This document shows, piece by piece, positions 26,139-34,785 of a stretch of 51,485 nucleotides of DNA. The translations under genes and the position numbers were made by a program. The stretch is from an uncultured Granulosicoccaceae bacterium (GTDB lineage: Bacteria > Pseudomonadota > Gammaproteobacteria > Granulosicoccales > Granulosicoccaceae). Within the stretch, counting starts at the first letter, position 1; each line of letters opens with the position of its first letter. The notes beneath the pieces are model-generated. The model ran no database searches. It was not told where the DNA came from and was given only the letters and a program-made list of their open reading frames with translations. The stretch covers positions 1-51,485 of the forward strand of contig CALKXD010000159.1 in the NCBI GenBank assembly GCA_938003855.1, read 5' to 3'.

Positions 26139-26539
26139 CCGACACGACTCCACCGGTCAGCACGTACAGTCTGTATCAGATGCTAGGCGGTGAGGCCGCC
26201 GTCAGGCAGCTGGTTGATCGCTTCTATGACCTGATGGACGAACAACAGCATGCACAGGTCATTCGCCAAATGCACCCACCAAAGCTCAAACACTCGCGGC
26301 TCAAGCTGTTTGAGTTTTTAAGCGGTTTTCTTGGTGGACCGCCGCTGTACCATCAAAACAGGGGCCACCCAATGCTGCGCATGCGCCATCAACCGTTCCA
26401 GATAGATGCGGCCGCTCGAGATAGCTGGTTGCGTTGTATGCATCAGGCGCTCGAAGAGCAAGTACAGGACCCGCTGCTGTTAACTCAGCTGAAAACCAGT
26501 TTTTTCAAAACTGCCGACCATATGATCAACACACCATAA
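26135..26539 (+). CDS. Group II truncated hemoglobin
   Basis: 134 residues with the group II (trHbO-like) pattern: LYQMLGGEAAVRQLVDRFYDLM, IRQMHP, FEFLSGFLGGPPLY, the proximal His region GHPMLRMRH and the G-helix Trp in RDSWLRCMHQAL. These hemes bind O2, NO or peroxide; biological roles are mostly in NO/oxidative stress or respiration support. Start GTG 26135 overlaps the acpS stop. Close coupling to acpS and pdxJ is a genome-economy feature and need not mean shared function. Confidence 0.92.
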   Translation: MTDTTPPVSTYSLYQMLGGEAAVRQLVDRFYDLMDEQQHAQVIRQMHPPKLKHSRLKLFEFLSGFLGGPPLYHQNRGHPMLRMRHQPFQIDAAARDSWLRCMHQALEEQVQDPLLLTQLKTSFFKTADHMINTP

Positions 26540-26552
26540 GCTGCGACGCCCC

Positions 26553-27482
26553 ATGCCTGACCCGGACTTTCAACTTCACCCTACTCTGGCCGCGAACTCT
26601 ATTGTGCTGGCCGAGCTGCCTCTGTGCCTGCTACTGCTGGCCAATGATAAAAATTACCCCTGGGTGATTCTAGTGCCTGCGCGCGCTGACAAAACCGAGT
26701 TACACCAACTGGCGTTTGAAGATCAACGCCAGTTTATGAGCGAGTCAAATGCGGTCGCAGAAACGCTGGAGCAACTGTTTACCCCGGATAAACTCAACAT
26801 CGCCGCGATAGGCAACATCGTGCCGCAACTGCATGTGCATCACGTTGCCCGCTTCAAATCCGATGCCGCATGGCCCGCCCCCATCTGGGGGGCACACCCT
26901 CCTGTGCGGTATGGCGCAGCAGAGAAAGAAGCTCTGAAACAGCGTTTGATCCCCACCGTGTTAGAGAAACTCAAAAACCCGGCCGGTGGTCGCAATCAGG
27001 CACAACCGATGCCGCCGGCACGCCGCACCGGCATCCAGAGTTCCTATGTTCTGGCCCAGCTGAACATAGCAAAAACGCTGTATCCGCTCGACACCCCGGA
27101 AATGAGTGACTTCACTGACAACATCGATCGCATTAATAAACTGGCAGAAGAATCAGCGGGCTTTGTCTGGCGTCTGCAAACCGAGGATGGCGACGCCACC
27201 AGCATTCGTCATTTTGGCGAAGATGTTATCGTCAACATGAGCACCTGGGAAACGCTGGATGCGCTGTACGACTACGTGTTTCGCACCGAGCACACAGAGT
27301 TCCTCAAACGCCGCAAAGAATGGTTTTCGCAGAGCAAGGTCTATAGCGTACTGTGGTGGCAACCGACAGATACCGACCCTACCGTCGACGAGGCAGCACG
27401 GCGACTTGAGCTCCTCCGAACAAACGGCCCGGGTGCCGAAGCATTTACCTTTAAAACAGTACCGGCAAAGCCGACGGACTGA
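26553..27482 (+). CDS. Fusion protein: HIT domain plus DUF3291 domain
   Basis: 309 residues in two parts. The first (1-140) is a histidine-triad domain with VPQLHVHHVAR at 90-100 and DAAWPAPIWG. The triad is H94-V-H96-H97-V, so the third His is shifted or missing compared with H-x-H-x-H, as in a known HIT subgroup. A Pro/Arg-rich linker (142-160) leads to a DUF3291 domain (162-300; YVLAQLNIAKTLYPLD, FVWRLQTEDGD, TEFLKRRKEWF). HIT proteins hydrolyse or transfer nucleotides; DUF3291 is related to ABM/monooxygenase-type ferredoxin-like folds but its activity is unknown. It starts 13 bp after the hemoglobin gene and probably belongs to that operon. Confidence 0.85.
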   Translation: MPDPDFQLHPTLAANSIVLAELPLCLLLLANDKNYPWVILVPARADKTELHQLAFEDQRQFMSESNAVAETLEQLFTPDKLNIAAIGNIVPQLHVHHVARFKSDAAWPAPIWGAHPPVRYGAAEKEALKQRLIPTVLEKLKNPAGGRNQAQPMPPARRTGIQSSYVLAQLNIAKTLYPLDTPEMSDFTDNIDRINKLAEESAGFVWRLQTEDGDATSIRHFGEDVIVNMSTWETLDALYDYVFRTEHTEFLKRRKEWFSQSKVYSVLWWQPTDTDPTVDEAARRLELLRTNGPGAEAFTFKTVPAKPTD

Positions 27483-27573
27483 ATTATCCCACACCAAAAC
27501 GCCAAAATCCGAGCGGTATAATTTGCCGCAGTAGCAACCTCAACACAAACAGGCCACGTTGCAATTCTGCAGA

Positions 27574-29100
27574 TCATGCTCGAGTATAGACGGGTCCACC
27601 CGGCCCCAGTCTCAAGCCACTTCTTAAATTGCGGTACGCTATATTTTTAAGCACACAGGGGTTCGAACCTGTGGCCTCGGCAAAAATCACCTTCTCGGCT
27701 ATAGGCTCGTAGTCGGCCAGAAAATGTCCAGCGCTTTTGACAACAATTATTCGACAGGTAGATGGCTCGACGCCCAAATGACGAAATATTTCCTGATCGG
27801 CATTTTGTGTACGCACCGCGCCGACGATCACATGAACATCGCAATCGTCCTGATCAATACGCAGCAGAGCCATTTTACCCAATCGTGCGCGAGCGCCCCC
27901 ATACATAGGACCGGTGAAGGTAAAGTTGCCATCGCCGAGCGCTTCAACAACTACCGATACCGGCAGCGGTGCATCACAGTCGGCTGATCCCGGAGCAGGA
28001 TACCGACCACCAAGAACAACCTGAAGCTGGCTACCGACACCGGCATCATGGGCCAAAGTCGCTGCCTCCTCATCCCACAACATCCCAAACCAGACACCCT
28101 GAGCCCTGCCATTAATCAGTGCTCTCAGCAGACCGGTCGTATCACCGGTGGCACCAGCCCCCGGGTTATCCTGTGGATCACAAATAACCACCGGCTTTGC
28201 CGCCGTGGCTGTAATAGACATTGCCTGCTGCACTGCCACCTCAGCTTCTACCATCGGATCGATAAACTCAGGCTCACTTTTCTGCCAGGAGGCCAGCAGC
28301 TGATCTGCGTACTGATCACAGGCTGCCTGTTCTGTGCCATAGCACAACAGCGATGCGCCACAGTGTTCTATATCTGCCGGCGGGAACCCCATCGCGACAT
28401 CGGCACTTAACACACCGGCCACCGGTGTTTGCTCCAGATCCGCATAGAGTCGTCGAGCGGGTTCACGGCGAGTGGACTGCGTTGTGATTGGCAACAGGTA
28501 GTCAAGTTGACGGAATGATTTACACAGTGGTGCCGCGTGATCGAGTTGTAGCTTAAGCAGATGTCGCGCCCGGCGCCCGGTATCCGCCATATCAATATGC
28601 GGGTAGGTTCTATAGATAGTCACCACATTGCACAAGGCAAAGAACTCAGGCGACAGGTTGCCGTGCAGATCAAGACTGACGGCAATGGGCACATCATTCC
28701 CGACAATCTCTCTGACGCGCCTGACAACCTCGCACTCACCATCTTCGAAGCCATCAACCACCATCGCACCATGCAAGTCGAGATAGACGCCATCCAGCTC
28801 ACCTGCCTGCAGCAGCCCCCGGCACAGCCTGTGACAGATTTCATCAAAGGCCGCACGGCAAACATAGCCTCCAGGTTCCGCACCAGCCCATAACACCGGC
28901 ACCAGTGACCAGTCGGCTGCAGCGGAGATAAACCCGCCAATAGGAATGTTCAGGTCCGTAAAGGTATCGAGAATTGCCGCCCCTTGCGTGAGAGCCGGCC
29001 AGGTACCACCCAGTTCGAATTTGTCCAGCGTTGTCCGCACCGGCGCAAAGGTGTTTGTCTCGTGTTGAAAACCGGCAATCGCGATTCTTGCTCGAGCCAT
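27574..29100 (-). CDS. M81 family metallopeptidase (MlrC/DUF1485-like)
   Basis: 508 residues, normal length. ARIAIAGFQHETNTFAP at the start is the M81 signature; VYLDLHGAMVVDGFEDGE and VSLDLHGNLSPEF carry candidate zinc-ligand Asp and His residues, and CDPQDNPGAGATGDTT begins the C-terminal MlrC domain. The family is named from microcystinase MlrC, which cleaves a linear tetrapeptide from microcystin, but most members act on unknown amide or peptide substrates. No signal peptide. It lies downstream of an EamA gene (71 bp) on the minus strand, divergent from the ABC operon. Convergent with the HIT-DUF3291 gene. Confidence 0.92.
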   Translation of the reverse strand: MARARIAIAGFQHETNTFAPVRTTLDKFELGGTWPALTQGAAILDTFTDLNIPIGGFISAAADWSLVPVLWAGAEPGGYVCRAAFDEICHRLCRGLLQAGELDGVYLDLHGAMVVDGFEDGECEVVRRVREIVGNDVPIAVSLDLHGNLSPEFFALCNVVTIYRTYPHIDMADTGRRARHLLKLQLDHAAPLCKSFRQLDYLLPITTQSTRREPARRLYADLEQTPVAGVLSADVAMGFPPADIEHCGASLLCYGTEQAACDQYADQLLASWQKSEPEFIDPMVEAEVAVQQAMSITATAAKPVVICDPQDNPGAGATGDTTGLLRALINGRAQGVWFGMLWDEEAATLAHDAGVGSQLQVVLGGRYPAPGSADCDAPLPVSVVVEALGDGNFTFTGPMYGGARARLGKMALLRIDQDDCDVHVIVGAVRTQNADQEIFRHLGVEPSTCRIIVVKSAGHFLADYEPIAEKVIFAEATGSNPCVLKNIAYRNLRSGLRLGPGGPVYTRA

Positions 29101-29171
29101 CGACAGACGCTCTCTGTTTACCCGTGGAGTGTCTACTCTATACCTGTTTTTCGCTAATGTATCTATCCATG

Positions 29172-30164
29172 CTATCGGTTGCGCGGCATCGGGTGCTTAA
29201 TGACAAACTTTCTGTCCAGCATCACCTCGCGCCAGAAGATGAACATACCGGATGAAAAAATCATAAAAATCCCGGTCCAGGCGATAACATCAGGCCACTC
29301 GCCCCACAAGGTTATGCCCCAGAAAATTGCCAGTATCAAGGCCATATACTCAAACGGCGCAATTAAAGTGGCCTCGCAGATTCGATACGCCTGGCTGACC
29401 AGATAACCTCCGATTCCGCTGGAGACACCAAGCCCGACCATAATAAGAAAATCACGCTGCTGTGGCTGGGACCACGCTCTAAACAGAAAGTCGATTGACG
29501 GATTATCGGGGTTGGCATAACGGCCATCTCCGAATGCCAGTCCAAACACCGCACATACCACCACAAAAACCGCCTGAATATAGAAACTCATGGTAGATGC
29601 CTTTTCCTTCAGGCCGATCTTGCGCGTAAGAATCTGCAGACAGGCATAGGCAAACGCTGCACAAAGCGGTAACAGAGCCGCATAGCGAAATGCGTCTGAA
29701 CCGGGACGCAACATAACGATAACACCGGCCATGCCGACGACAACCGCCATCCAGCGTCGCACCCCGACTTTTTCACCTAAAAACAAGACAGACAAGGCTG
29801 TGATAAACAGTGGGGCGATAAAAAATATTGCGCTGGCTTCAGGCAGACTGATGGAAGCCAGACCAACGAAAAAGCACATATTGGCAAACACCACACACAT
29901 ACCGCGCACAATATGCGTTACCGGGTAGCGGGTCTTCAGCAAGTGATAGCCGCCTTCCAATGGCACCAGTACCAGCAAGGTAAGCAGAAGTCCGACAGTT
30001 GCACGCACTAGAACAATCTGATGCAACGCATAGTCACCACTCAGGTATTTTATTCCGACATCGTTCAATGAGAACATGAACCATGCTCCCATAGCACACA
30101 GCAATCCGGTGGCCGTATTGTTGTATTTGCCGCGTTGTGTATTGCCAGGTGCATCGTCAGTCAT
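29172..30164 (-). CDS. EamA/DMT-family transporter
   Basis: A 330-residue protein with ten predicted helices and two EamA repeats. The first repeat ends in FLGEKVGVRRWMAVVVGMAGV. A soluble 18-residue N-terminus precedes TM1 (LLCAMGAWFMFSLNDVGIKYL). It belongs to the S-adenosylmethionine/riboflavin-like branch by appearance, though the substrate cannot be set. The next gene on the same strand encodes the M81 peptidase, 71 bp away, so the two probably form one transcript, perhaps exporting or importing the peptidase's substrate or product. Confidence 0.88.
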   Translation of the reverse strand: MTDDAPGNTQRGKYNNTATGLLCAMGAWFMFSLNDVGIKYLSGDYALHQIVLVRATVGLLLTLLVLVPLEGGYHLLKTRYPVTHIVRGMCVVFANMCFFVGLASISLPEASAIFFIAPLFITALSVLFLGEKVGVRRWMAVVVGMAGVIVMLRPGSDAFRYAALLPLCAAFAYACLQILTRKIGLKEKASTMSFYIQAVFVVVCAVFGLAFGDGRYANPDNPSIDFLFRAWSQPQQRDFLIMVGLGVSSGIGGYLVSQAYRICEATLIAPFEYMALILAIFWGITLWGEWPDVIAWTGIFMIFSSGMFIFWREVMLDRKFVIKHPMPRNR

Positions 30165-30252
30165 CCGCTATCAGACACCCGCCACTGCTGATTGTCAATG
30201 CACATCAATGGATTGGATGGGATCTGCACTGCTCATTGCGCCAGACACCCGC

Positions 30253-30306
30253 TAGAGTGTTGCGACTATGGTCCGGGTTGATCGATCCAACACGCAACGC
30301 CACTCT
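30253..30306. promoter_or_regulatory. Nested inverted repeat in the EamA/ABC divergent region
   Basis: AGAGTG-TTGCG (30253-30263) pairs with CGCAA (30292-30296) and CACTCT (30301-30306), leaving a 4-base bulge. Inside lies a near-palindrome GTTGATCGATCCAAC (30276-30290). It is 89-194 bp before the two divergent start codons, a position suited to an operator or a structured leader for both operons. No known riboswitch consensus (for example TPP) was recognised. Confidence 0.35.
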
Positions 30307-30446
30307 GTCGATCTGCAGCTTTCGTGTTAGCAACAATTGATGATATTCTTGCCCGGACGACTCCAGCACGGCCAGCGTTGTTAGAGCGATGCTATTGCAG
30401 CTATCTCCGGCTAGGCGCTTACTCATCAACCCAGGGACACACAACA

Positions 30447-31478
30447 ATGCCAGATAACAAGCGACGAACATTACTTCAATTCGGTCTGATCAGTGGATTG
30501 ATCGGCGGTCTGGCTGCAACCTCGTTAGCACCACAACTGGCCATGGCAGAGGAAACTCCGATCAATGTGGGCGCACTTCGTTTCACCAGTCATGCAGCGA
30601 GCTTTGTCGCTTTCGAACGCGGCTACTTTGCGGAAGAAGGCCTGAACGTCACGTTTAAATTTTTCCAGGCGGCACAACCAATGGCCGTCGCCGTTGCCTC
30701 CGGCGATGTCGACTATGCGGTCACAGCAATCTCTGGTGGACTAATTTCTCTGGCCGAAAAGGGTGCTGCCAAGGTGATCGGCGGCGCACTTCTCGAAGAA
30801 CAGGGGATCGATGGTCAGAAAATACTGGTCTCTGACGCTGCGTTCAAAGCCGGTATCACCAAGCCCGCTATGCTCGATGGCAAAACCTGGGCGACGACAC
30901 AGGCGGGCTCGTCATTTCACTACATGGGCGCAAAGATCGCAGCCGCCGAGGGCGTGACATTGCGCTTTAAACCGCTACAGAAAGTTGGTGCGATCATCGG
31001 TGCGGTAAAATCCGGTCAGGTAGATTCCTGGTCAATCGTGCCACACATTGCCAAACCATTGGACAAAGGCGGGGCGGTGCATATTATCGGCAATGTGGCC
31101 GACTACATCCCGGATTATCAAGTAACTGTGGTCTTCACCTCTGCTGACAACGCCAGTAACAAGCGCGAACCCACCGAGGCATTTCTCAGGGCTTTCTCTA
31201 AAGGCGCTGACGACTTCAACGCCGCGCTGGTTGACAAAACCGCCGGAGACGACGCCGCAGAAGAGATGGTTAAACTGATTCATAAATACGTCTATACCGA
31301 TCGTCCCTACGAGAAAGCCGCGCCAAGTATTCGCAATGGTGCAATGCGTATCAGTCCGGACGCCGCCATCAACACGGCATCAATACAGGACCAGCTAGAC
31401 TGGTTTAAAGCAGAAAAACTCGTTAAGCAATCGATCACATTCGACACCTTGGTCGACAGCAGCTACGTAAAGAAGTAA
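30447..31478 (+). CDS. ABC transporter substrate-binding protein (NMT1/SsuA-like)
   Basis: Periplasmic solute-binding protein. The frame starts at 30324 but the ATG at 30447 has an AGGGA upstream and begins a clean signal sequence (MPDNKRRTLLQFGLISGLIG); KRRTLLQF resembles a twin-arginine motif, so Tat export is possible. The mature part (INVGALRFTSHAASFVAFERGYFAEEGL, then KFFQAAQPMAVAVASGDVDYAV) is the NMT1/THI5-like domain of taurine, sulfonate, nitrate and thiamine-precursor binders. Length from this start is 343 residues. Ligand unknown. It opens an ABC operon with its ATPase (79 bp downstream) and permease. Confidence 0.9.
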   Translation: MPDNKRRTLLQFGLISGLIGGLAATSLAPQLAMAEETPINVGALRFTSHAASFVAFERGYFAEEGLNVTFKFFQAAQPMAVAVASGDVDYAVTAISGGLISLAEKGAAKVIGGALLEEQGIDGQKILVSDAAFKAGITKPAMLDGKTWATTQAGSSFHYMGAKIAAAEGVTLRFKPLQKVGAIIGAVKSGQVDSWSIVPHIAKPLDKGGAVHIIGNVADYIPDYQVTVVFTSADNASNKREPTEAFLRAFSKGADDFNAALVDKTAGDDAAEEMVKLIHKYVYTDRPYEKAAPSIRNGAMRISPDAAINTASIQDQLDWFKAEKLVKQSITFDTLVDSSYVKK

Positions 31479-31556
31479 CCGGGTCACTTAGTGCCGGGGT
31501 ACGTTGCTTACCCCGGCCGGACATCTTCCGCTCTATAAGACAAGTACTCGAACCCT

Positions 31557-32324
31557 ATGGATTTGCAGCTTGAGCAGATTGGCCACCGCTATGGGGATAT
31601 GGCAGTACTGGACAACATCAATCTCGATATCCCGGCGGGTAAAATTGTCTGTATTGTCGGCCCCTCTGGATGCGGTAAGTCAACCCTGTTACGTTTGATC
31701 GGCGGTCTTGAAAAACCCTCTGCAGGATCAGTAGTGCAAGTCGGTGAACCACCAGCCGGCAGCTTCAATCCACTGACCTATGTGTTCCAGGACTTCGCTC
31801 TTCTTCCTTGGCGTACGGTCGAAGATAATGTGCGACTGGTGCTTGAGGACCACCCGATCAATAAAACAGAGACAAACGCTATAATTCACGACGTCCTCAG
31901 CCGCACAAAACTGATTGAGTTCCGCCATGCCTTTCCGCGCCAACTGTCCGGTGGCATGAAGCAGCGAGTGGCAATTTCCCGGGCACTGGCGGTAAAACCG
32001 GCTGTGATGCTAATGGATGAGCCTCTGTCTGCACTCGATAGTCAGACGCGCGAGCTACTGCTCGATGATTTGATCCGGCTTTGGTGCCGCGAGCCTTTCA
32101 CCAGCGTTTATGTCACCCATAACCTGAACGAAGCCGTGCGGATCGGGCATTCAATTGTGGTGCTGTCACGCCGACCAGGCCGTATCAGAGAAGTAGTAAA
32201 CATTGATCTGCCACTCGAGCAGCGCGCACGCGGTCACATAGAACTCGACCGGCAGCAAACTCACCTATGGAATATTATGCGCGATGAGGCCATCGCTGCC
32301 GATCAGGAATTGCTCAGTGGCTGA
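31557..32324 (+). CDS. ABC transporter ATP-binding protein (SsuB/TauB/NrtD type)
   Basis: 255 residues. Walker A GPSGCGKST, Q loop FQDFALLPWRT, signature LSGGMKQR, Walker B VMLMDEPLSALD and the switch His in VYVTHNLNEAV are all intact. The LPWRTVEDN wording is typical of the nitrate/sulfonate/taurine/bicarbonate subfamily. It energises uptake with the neighbouring permease and binding protein. The permease gene overlaps its 3' end. Confidence 0.96.
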   Translation: MDLQLEQIGHRYGDMAVLDNINLDIPAGKIVCIVGPSGCGKSTLLRLIGGLEKPSAGSVVQVGEPPAGSFNPLTYVFQDFALLPWRTVEDNVRLVLEDHPINKTETNAIIHDVLSRTKLIEFRHAFPRQLSGGMKQRVAISRALAVKPAVMLMDEPLSALDSQTRELLLDDLIRLWCREPFTSVYVTHNLNEAVRIGHSIVVLSRRPGRIREVVNIDLPLEQRARGHIELDRQQTHLWNIMRDEAIAADQELLSG

Positions 32325-33108
32325 CTCACGGGAGGTCGCGTTTCGCGGTGGCGGTTTTGCGCCTCAAGCTAAGCCCTGGGTTGGAGTCCTGGTATTTATC
32401 ACCGTCATTTGCATCATTGAGTATGGCACCCGGCAGGGCATTATCAGTAACCTGACCCTGCCCCGCCCGACAGATGTGCTGGCGACCTTCCTGGATCTGT
32501 GGCGCAGCGGCTTGCTGTGGAGCCATTTGCTGCCTTCGCTCAGCCGGTTGTTTGTCGGTGCTGCACTCGGTGCAACTGCCGGTATTTGTATCGGTGTACT
32601 GATCGGATTGTTTTCGCTAATACGCGCTGGACTGGTACCACTGGTCGCGGCGATTTTCCCGATACCGAAGATCGCCCTGTTACCCCTGTTTGTCATCTGG
32701 TTTGGCATTGACGAGGCGTCGAAGTATGCGTTGATCGCCTTTGGCACTTTTACCCCTACCGTGGTGGCCACCTATGGTGCCGTCGATAACGTCGACCGGA
32801 CATTGATTCGAATGGGGCAGAGCTTTTCGCTGTCGTGGTTTTCTATTGTCACTAAAATTGTCTTGCCGGGAGCAATGCCGGGCATACTATCCGGTTTGCG
32901 AATTAGCCTCGCGATCGCCATCATATTATTGGTGGCAGCGGAAATGCTGGGGGCCGAGTACGGTATTGGCGCCTACATACTGGAAGCCGGCTCACTCTAT
33001 GATCTTGAACGTCTGTTCGTCGGTGTCACCATTTTATCGCTGCTGGGAGTGCTGGTCAGTACACTGATAGGCTACACCGAAAAACGTCTGCTAAGCTGGC
33101 GGGGCTGA
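32317..33108 (+). CDS. ABC transporter permease (SsuC/TauC type)
   Basis: Five to six transmembrane helices. The cytoplasmic EAA loop is seen as FSIVTKIVLPGAMPGILSGL in the second half, the contact point for the ATPase. GTG at 32317 has AGGA eight bases upstream and overlaps the ATPase gene by 8 bp, giving 263 residues; an ATG at 32284 would add eleven residues but has no good ribosome site. This is the only permease gene seen, so the channel is probably a homodimer, as in SsuABC. Confidence 0.92.
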   Translation: MADSREVAFRGGGFAPQAKPWVGVLVFITVICIIEYGTRQGIISNLTLPRPTDVLATFLDLWRSGLLWSHLLPSLSRLFVGAALGATAGICIGVLIGLFSLIRAGLVPLVAAIFPIPKIALLPLFVIWFGIDEASKYALIAFGTFTPTVVATYGAVDNVDRTLIRMGQSFSLSWFSIVTKIVLPGAMPGILSGLRISLAIAIILLVAAEMLGAEYGIGAYILEAGSLYDLERLFVGVTILSLLGVLVSTLIGYTEKRLLSWRG

Positions 33109-33165
33109 GCGCCACCACCAGCAACCCGGTCACAGGAATCTCTTTCCGTTGCAGGAAAAAACACC

Positions 33166-34137
33166 ATGCAAAAAAAAGTAATCGTCACACGTCAATGGCC
33201 GGAAGCGGTCGAACAGGCATTAAGTGAAAAGTACGATACAACATTCAATACATCAGACCAGCCGTTTAGCTCCGAAAAATTACAGCACGCACTGTGCAAC
33301 GCGGACGCCGTACTGACCACAGTGACCGACAAGCTCGACGCCGCAGTGTTTAACAGCACCGGCTTAACCGCTCAGATCATCGGCAACTACGGCGTCGGTG
33401 TCAGCCACATTGATCTGGCAGCCGCAACGGCAAACAATATAACCGTGACCAATACGCCGGATGTTCTCAGTGAGTGCACCGCTGACATCGCTATGACATT
33501 AATGCTGATGGTGCACCGGCGTGCAGCCGAAGGAGAGCGCGAGATACGCAAAGGGAGCTGGACCGGCTGGCGCCCCACGCACATGATTGGCAGTCGAATG
33601 TCGGGAAAAACCCTCGGTATTATAGGGTTCGGGCGCATCGGTCGTGAAATGGCAAAACGTGCCCACGCCGGTTTCGGCATGCCAATCATTGCCTATAACC
33701 GCTCAACTATCGACCCCAGCGCACTCGCTGCGGTTAACGCCACTCAGGTTGACTCTATAGAATCACTGCTATCACAGGCCGATGTTGTCTCTTTGCATTG
33801 CCCGGGTGGTCAGACTAACCAGCATCTTATAAACGCAGAGCGGCTGGCACTAATGAAGCCCACGGCATTTATTATCAATACCGCCCGCGGAGAAGTCATC
33901 GACGAGACCGCCCTGGTGCAGGCATTAAGTAACCGGCAGATTGCCGGCGCCGGGCTGGACGTATTTGAAAAAGAACCGACGCTGACTGCCGGCCTTACCG
34001 ACCTTGATAACGCCGTGTTACTGCCACACCTGGGCAGCTCGACCCGGGAAACACGGGAGGAAATGGGCTTCAGAGTACTGAAAAACATCGATGAGTATTT
34101 CAGTCACTCCGAGCCATCCGACCGGGTGCATCCATGA
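33166..34137 (+). CDS. D-2-hydroxyacid dehydrogenase (NAD(P)-dependent)
   Basis: 323 residues of the D-isomer-specific hydroxyacid dehydrogenase family (glyoxylate/hydroxypyruvate reductase-like). The coenzyme fold is GIIGFGRIGREMAKRA; the catalytic Arg is in INTARGEVIDE, Glu in DVFEKEP and His in LLPHLGSSTRETR. YNRST after the second Rossmann strand has Arg in place of an acid, which favours NADP(H). The N-terminal catalytic domain is in VKKVIVTRQWPE-type form. It follows the permease by 57 bp and is probably part of the operon, reducing a 2-keto acid or glyoxylate. Confidence 0.92.
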   Translation: MQKKVIVTRQWPEAVEQALSEKYDTTFNTSDQPFSSEKLQHALCNADAVLTTVTDKLDAAVFNSTGLTAQIIGNYGVGVSHIDLAAATANNITVTNTPDVLSECTADIAMTLMLMVHRRAAEGEREIRKGSWTGWRPTHMIGSRMSGKTLGIIGFGRIGREMAKRAHAGFGMPIIAYNRSTIDPSALAAVNATQVDSIESLLSQADVVSLHCPGGQTNQHLINAERLALMKPTAFIINTARGEVIDETALVQALSNRQIAGAGLDVFEKEPTLTAGLTDLDNAVLLPHLGSSTRETREEMGFRVLKNIDEYFSHSEPSDRVHP

Positions 34138-34262
34138 CGGTGAGCGCGACAACTGGATTCATCTTCGTCGGCCGGACTTGCGGTCGCAACCGGTAGCCGA
34201 CACACATTGCACCTCGATCGGGAATAATCGATCATTACTCTCTGACACATCAGGACACTCTA

Positions 34263-34712
34263 ATGCTGAACGACATAGACAAAAAACACTTGCGCCTGGC
34301 TTACGAGGAGGCGAAGGGTGGCTACGATGAGGGCGGCTGTCCAATTGGCTCGGTGCTGGCACGGGGCGCAGAACCGGTCGCCTCCGGGCGCAATCAGCGT
34401 GTGCAGAAAGGCGACCCGATTGCACACGGCGAGATGGACGCCCTGCGTAAGGCCGGGAGGCAGAAAACCTATCGCGACACCACGCTGTACACGTCCCTGA
34501 GTCCATGTATGATGTGCGCTGGCACTATTGTTCAATTTGGTATTCCCCGGGTAGTTATCGGAGAGAACCAGACCTTCGGCGGCAACGAGGACTTTCTGCG
34601 CGAACGTGGTGTGGACGTGATCATCGCCAATGACCCTGACTGCATTGAACTGATGGCCACTTTTATTCGCGAAAAACCAGAGCTGTGGGCGGAAGATATC
34701 GCCGAAGACTAG
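34263..34712 (+). CDS. Cytosine deaminase-like zinc nucleoside/base deaminase (yeast Fcy1 type)
   Basis: 149 residues. Zinc and catalytic residues are in AHGEMDALRKAG (H-x-E) and SLSPCMMCAGTIVQF (P-C-x-x-C). The C-terminus ELWAEDIAED and the overall wording (EGGCPIGSVLARG, VVIGENQTFGGNEDFL) resemble the small yeast cytosine deaminase rather than the larger bacterial CodA, TadA or guanine deaminase. It likely turns an aminopyrimidine into its oxo form with release of ammonia; the true base may differ from cytosine. It sits in the operon between the dehydrogenase and the VOC protein, with the transporter upstream. Confidence 0.87.
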   Translation: MLNDIDKKHLRLAYEEAKGGYDEGGCPIGSVLARGAEPVASGRNQRVQKGDPIAHGEMDALRKAGRQKTYRDTTLYTSLSPCMMCAGTIVQFGIPRVVIGENQTFGGNEDFLRERGVDVIIANDPDCIELMATFIREKPELWAEDIAED

Positions 34713-34726
34713 CCGCCCCCGGCGGC
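34712..34726 (+). terminator. GC-rich hairpin after the deaminase gene
   Basis: GCCGCC-CCC-GGCGGC forms a tight 6-bp stem that starts at the last base of the stop codon. There is no T-run behind it, so it may only attenuate or stabilise the transcript. The VOC gene follows 60 bp later. Confidence 0.4.
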
Positions 34727-34785
34727 AAATCAAAGCTGCAGATCTCACTTCTGCTGAAGGTAACTCACCACAGAGATAAGCGTCA

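Noticed and set aside
30165-30446. TPP riboswitch before the NMT1-type transporter
   Set aside because: The conserved TPP-box sequences were not found; the ligand of the transporter is therefore not assumed to be a thiamine precursor.
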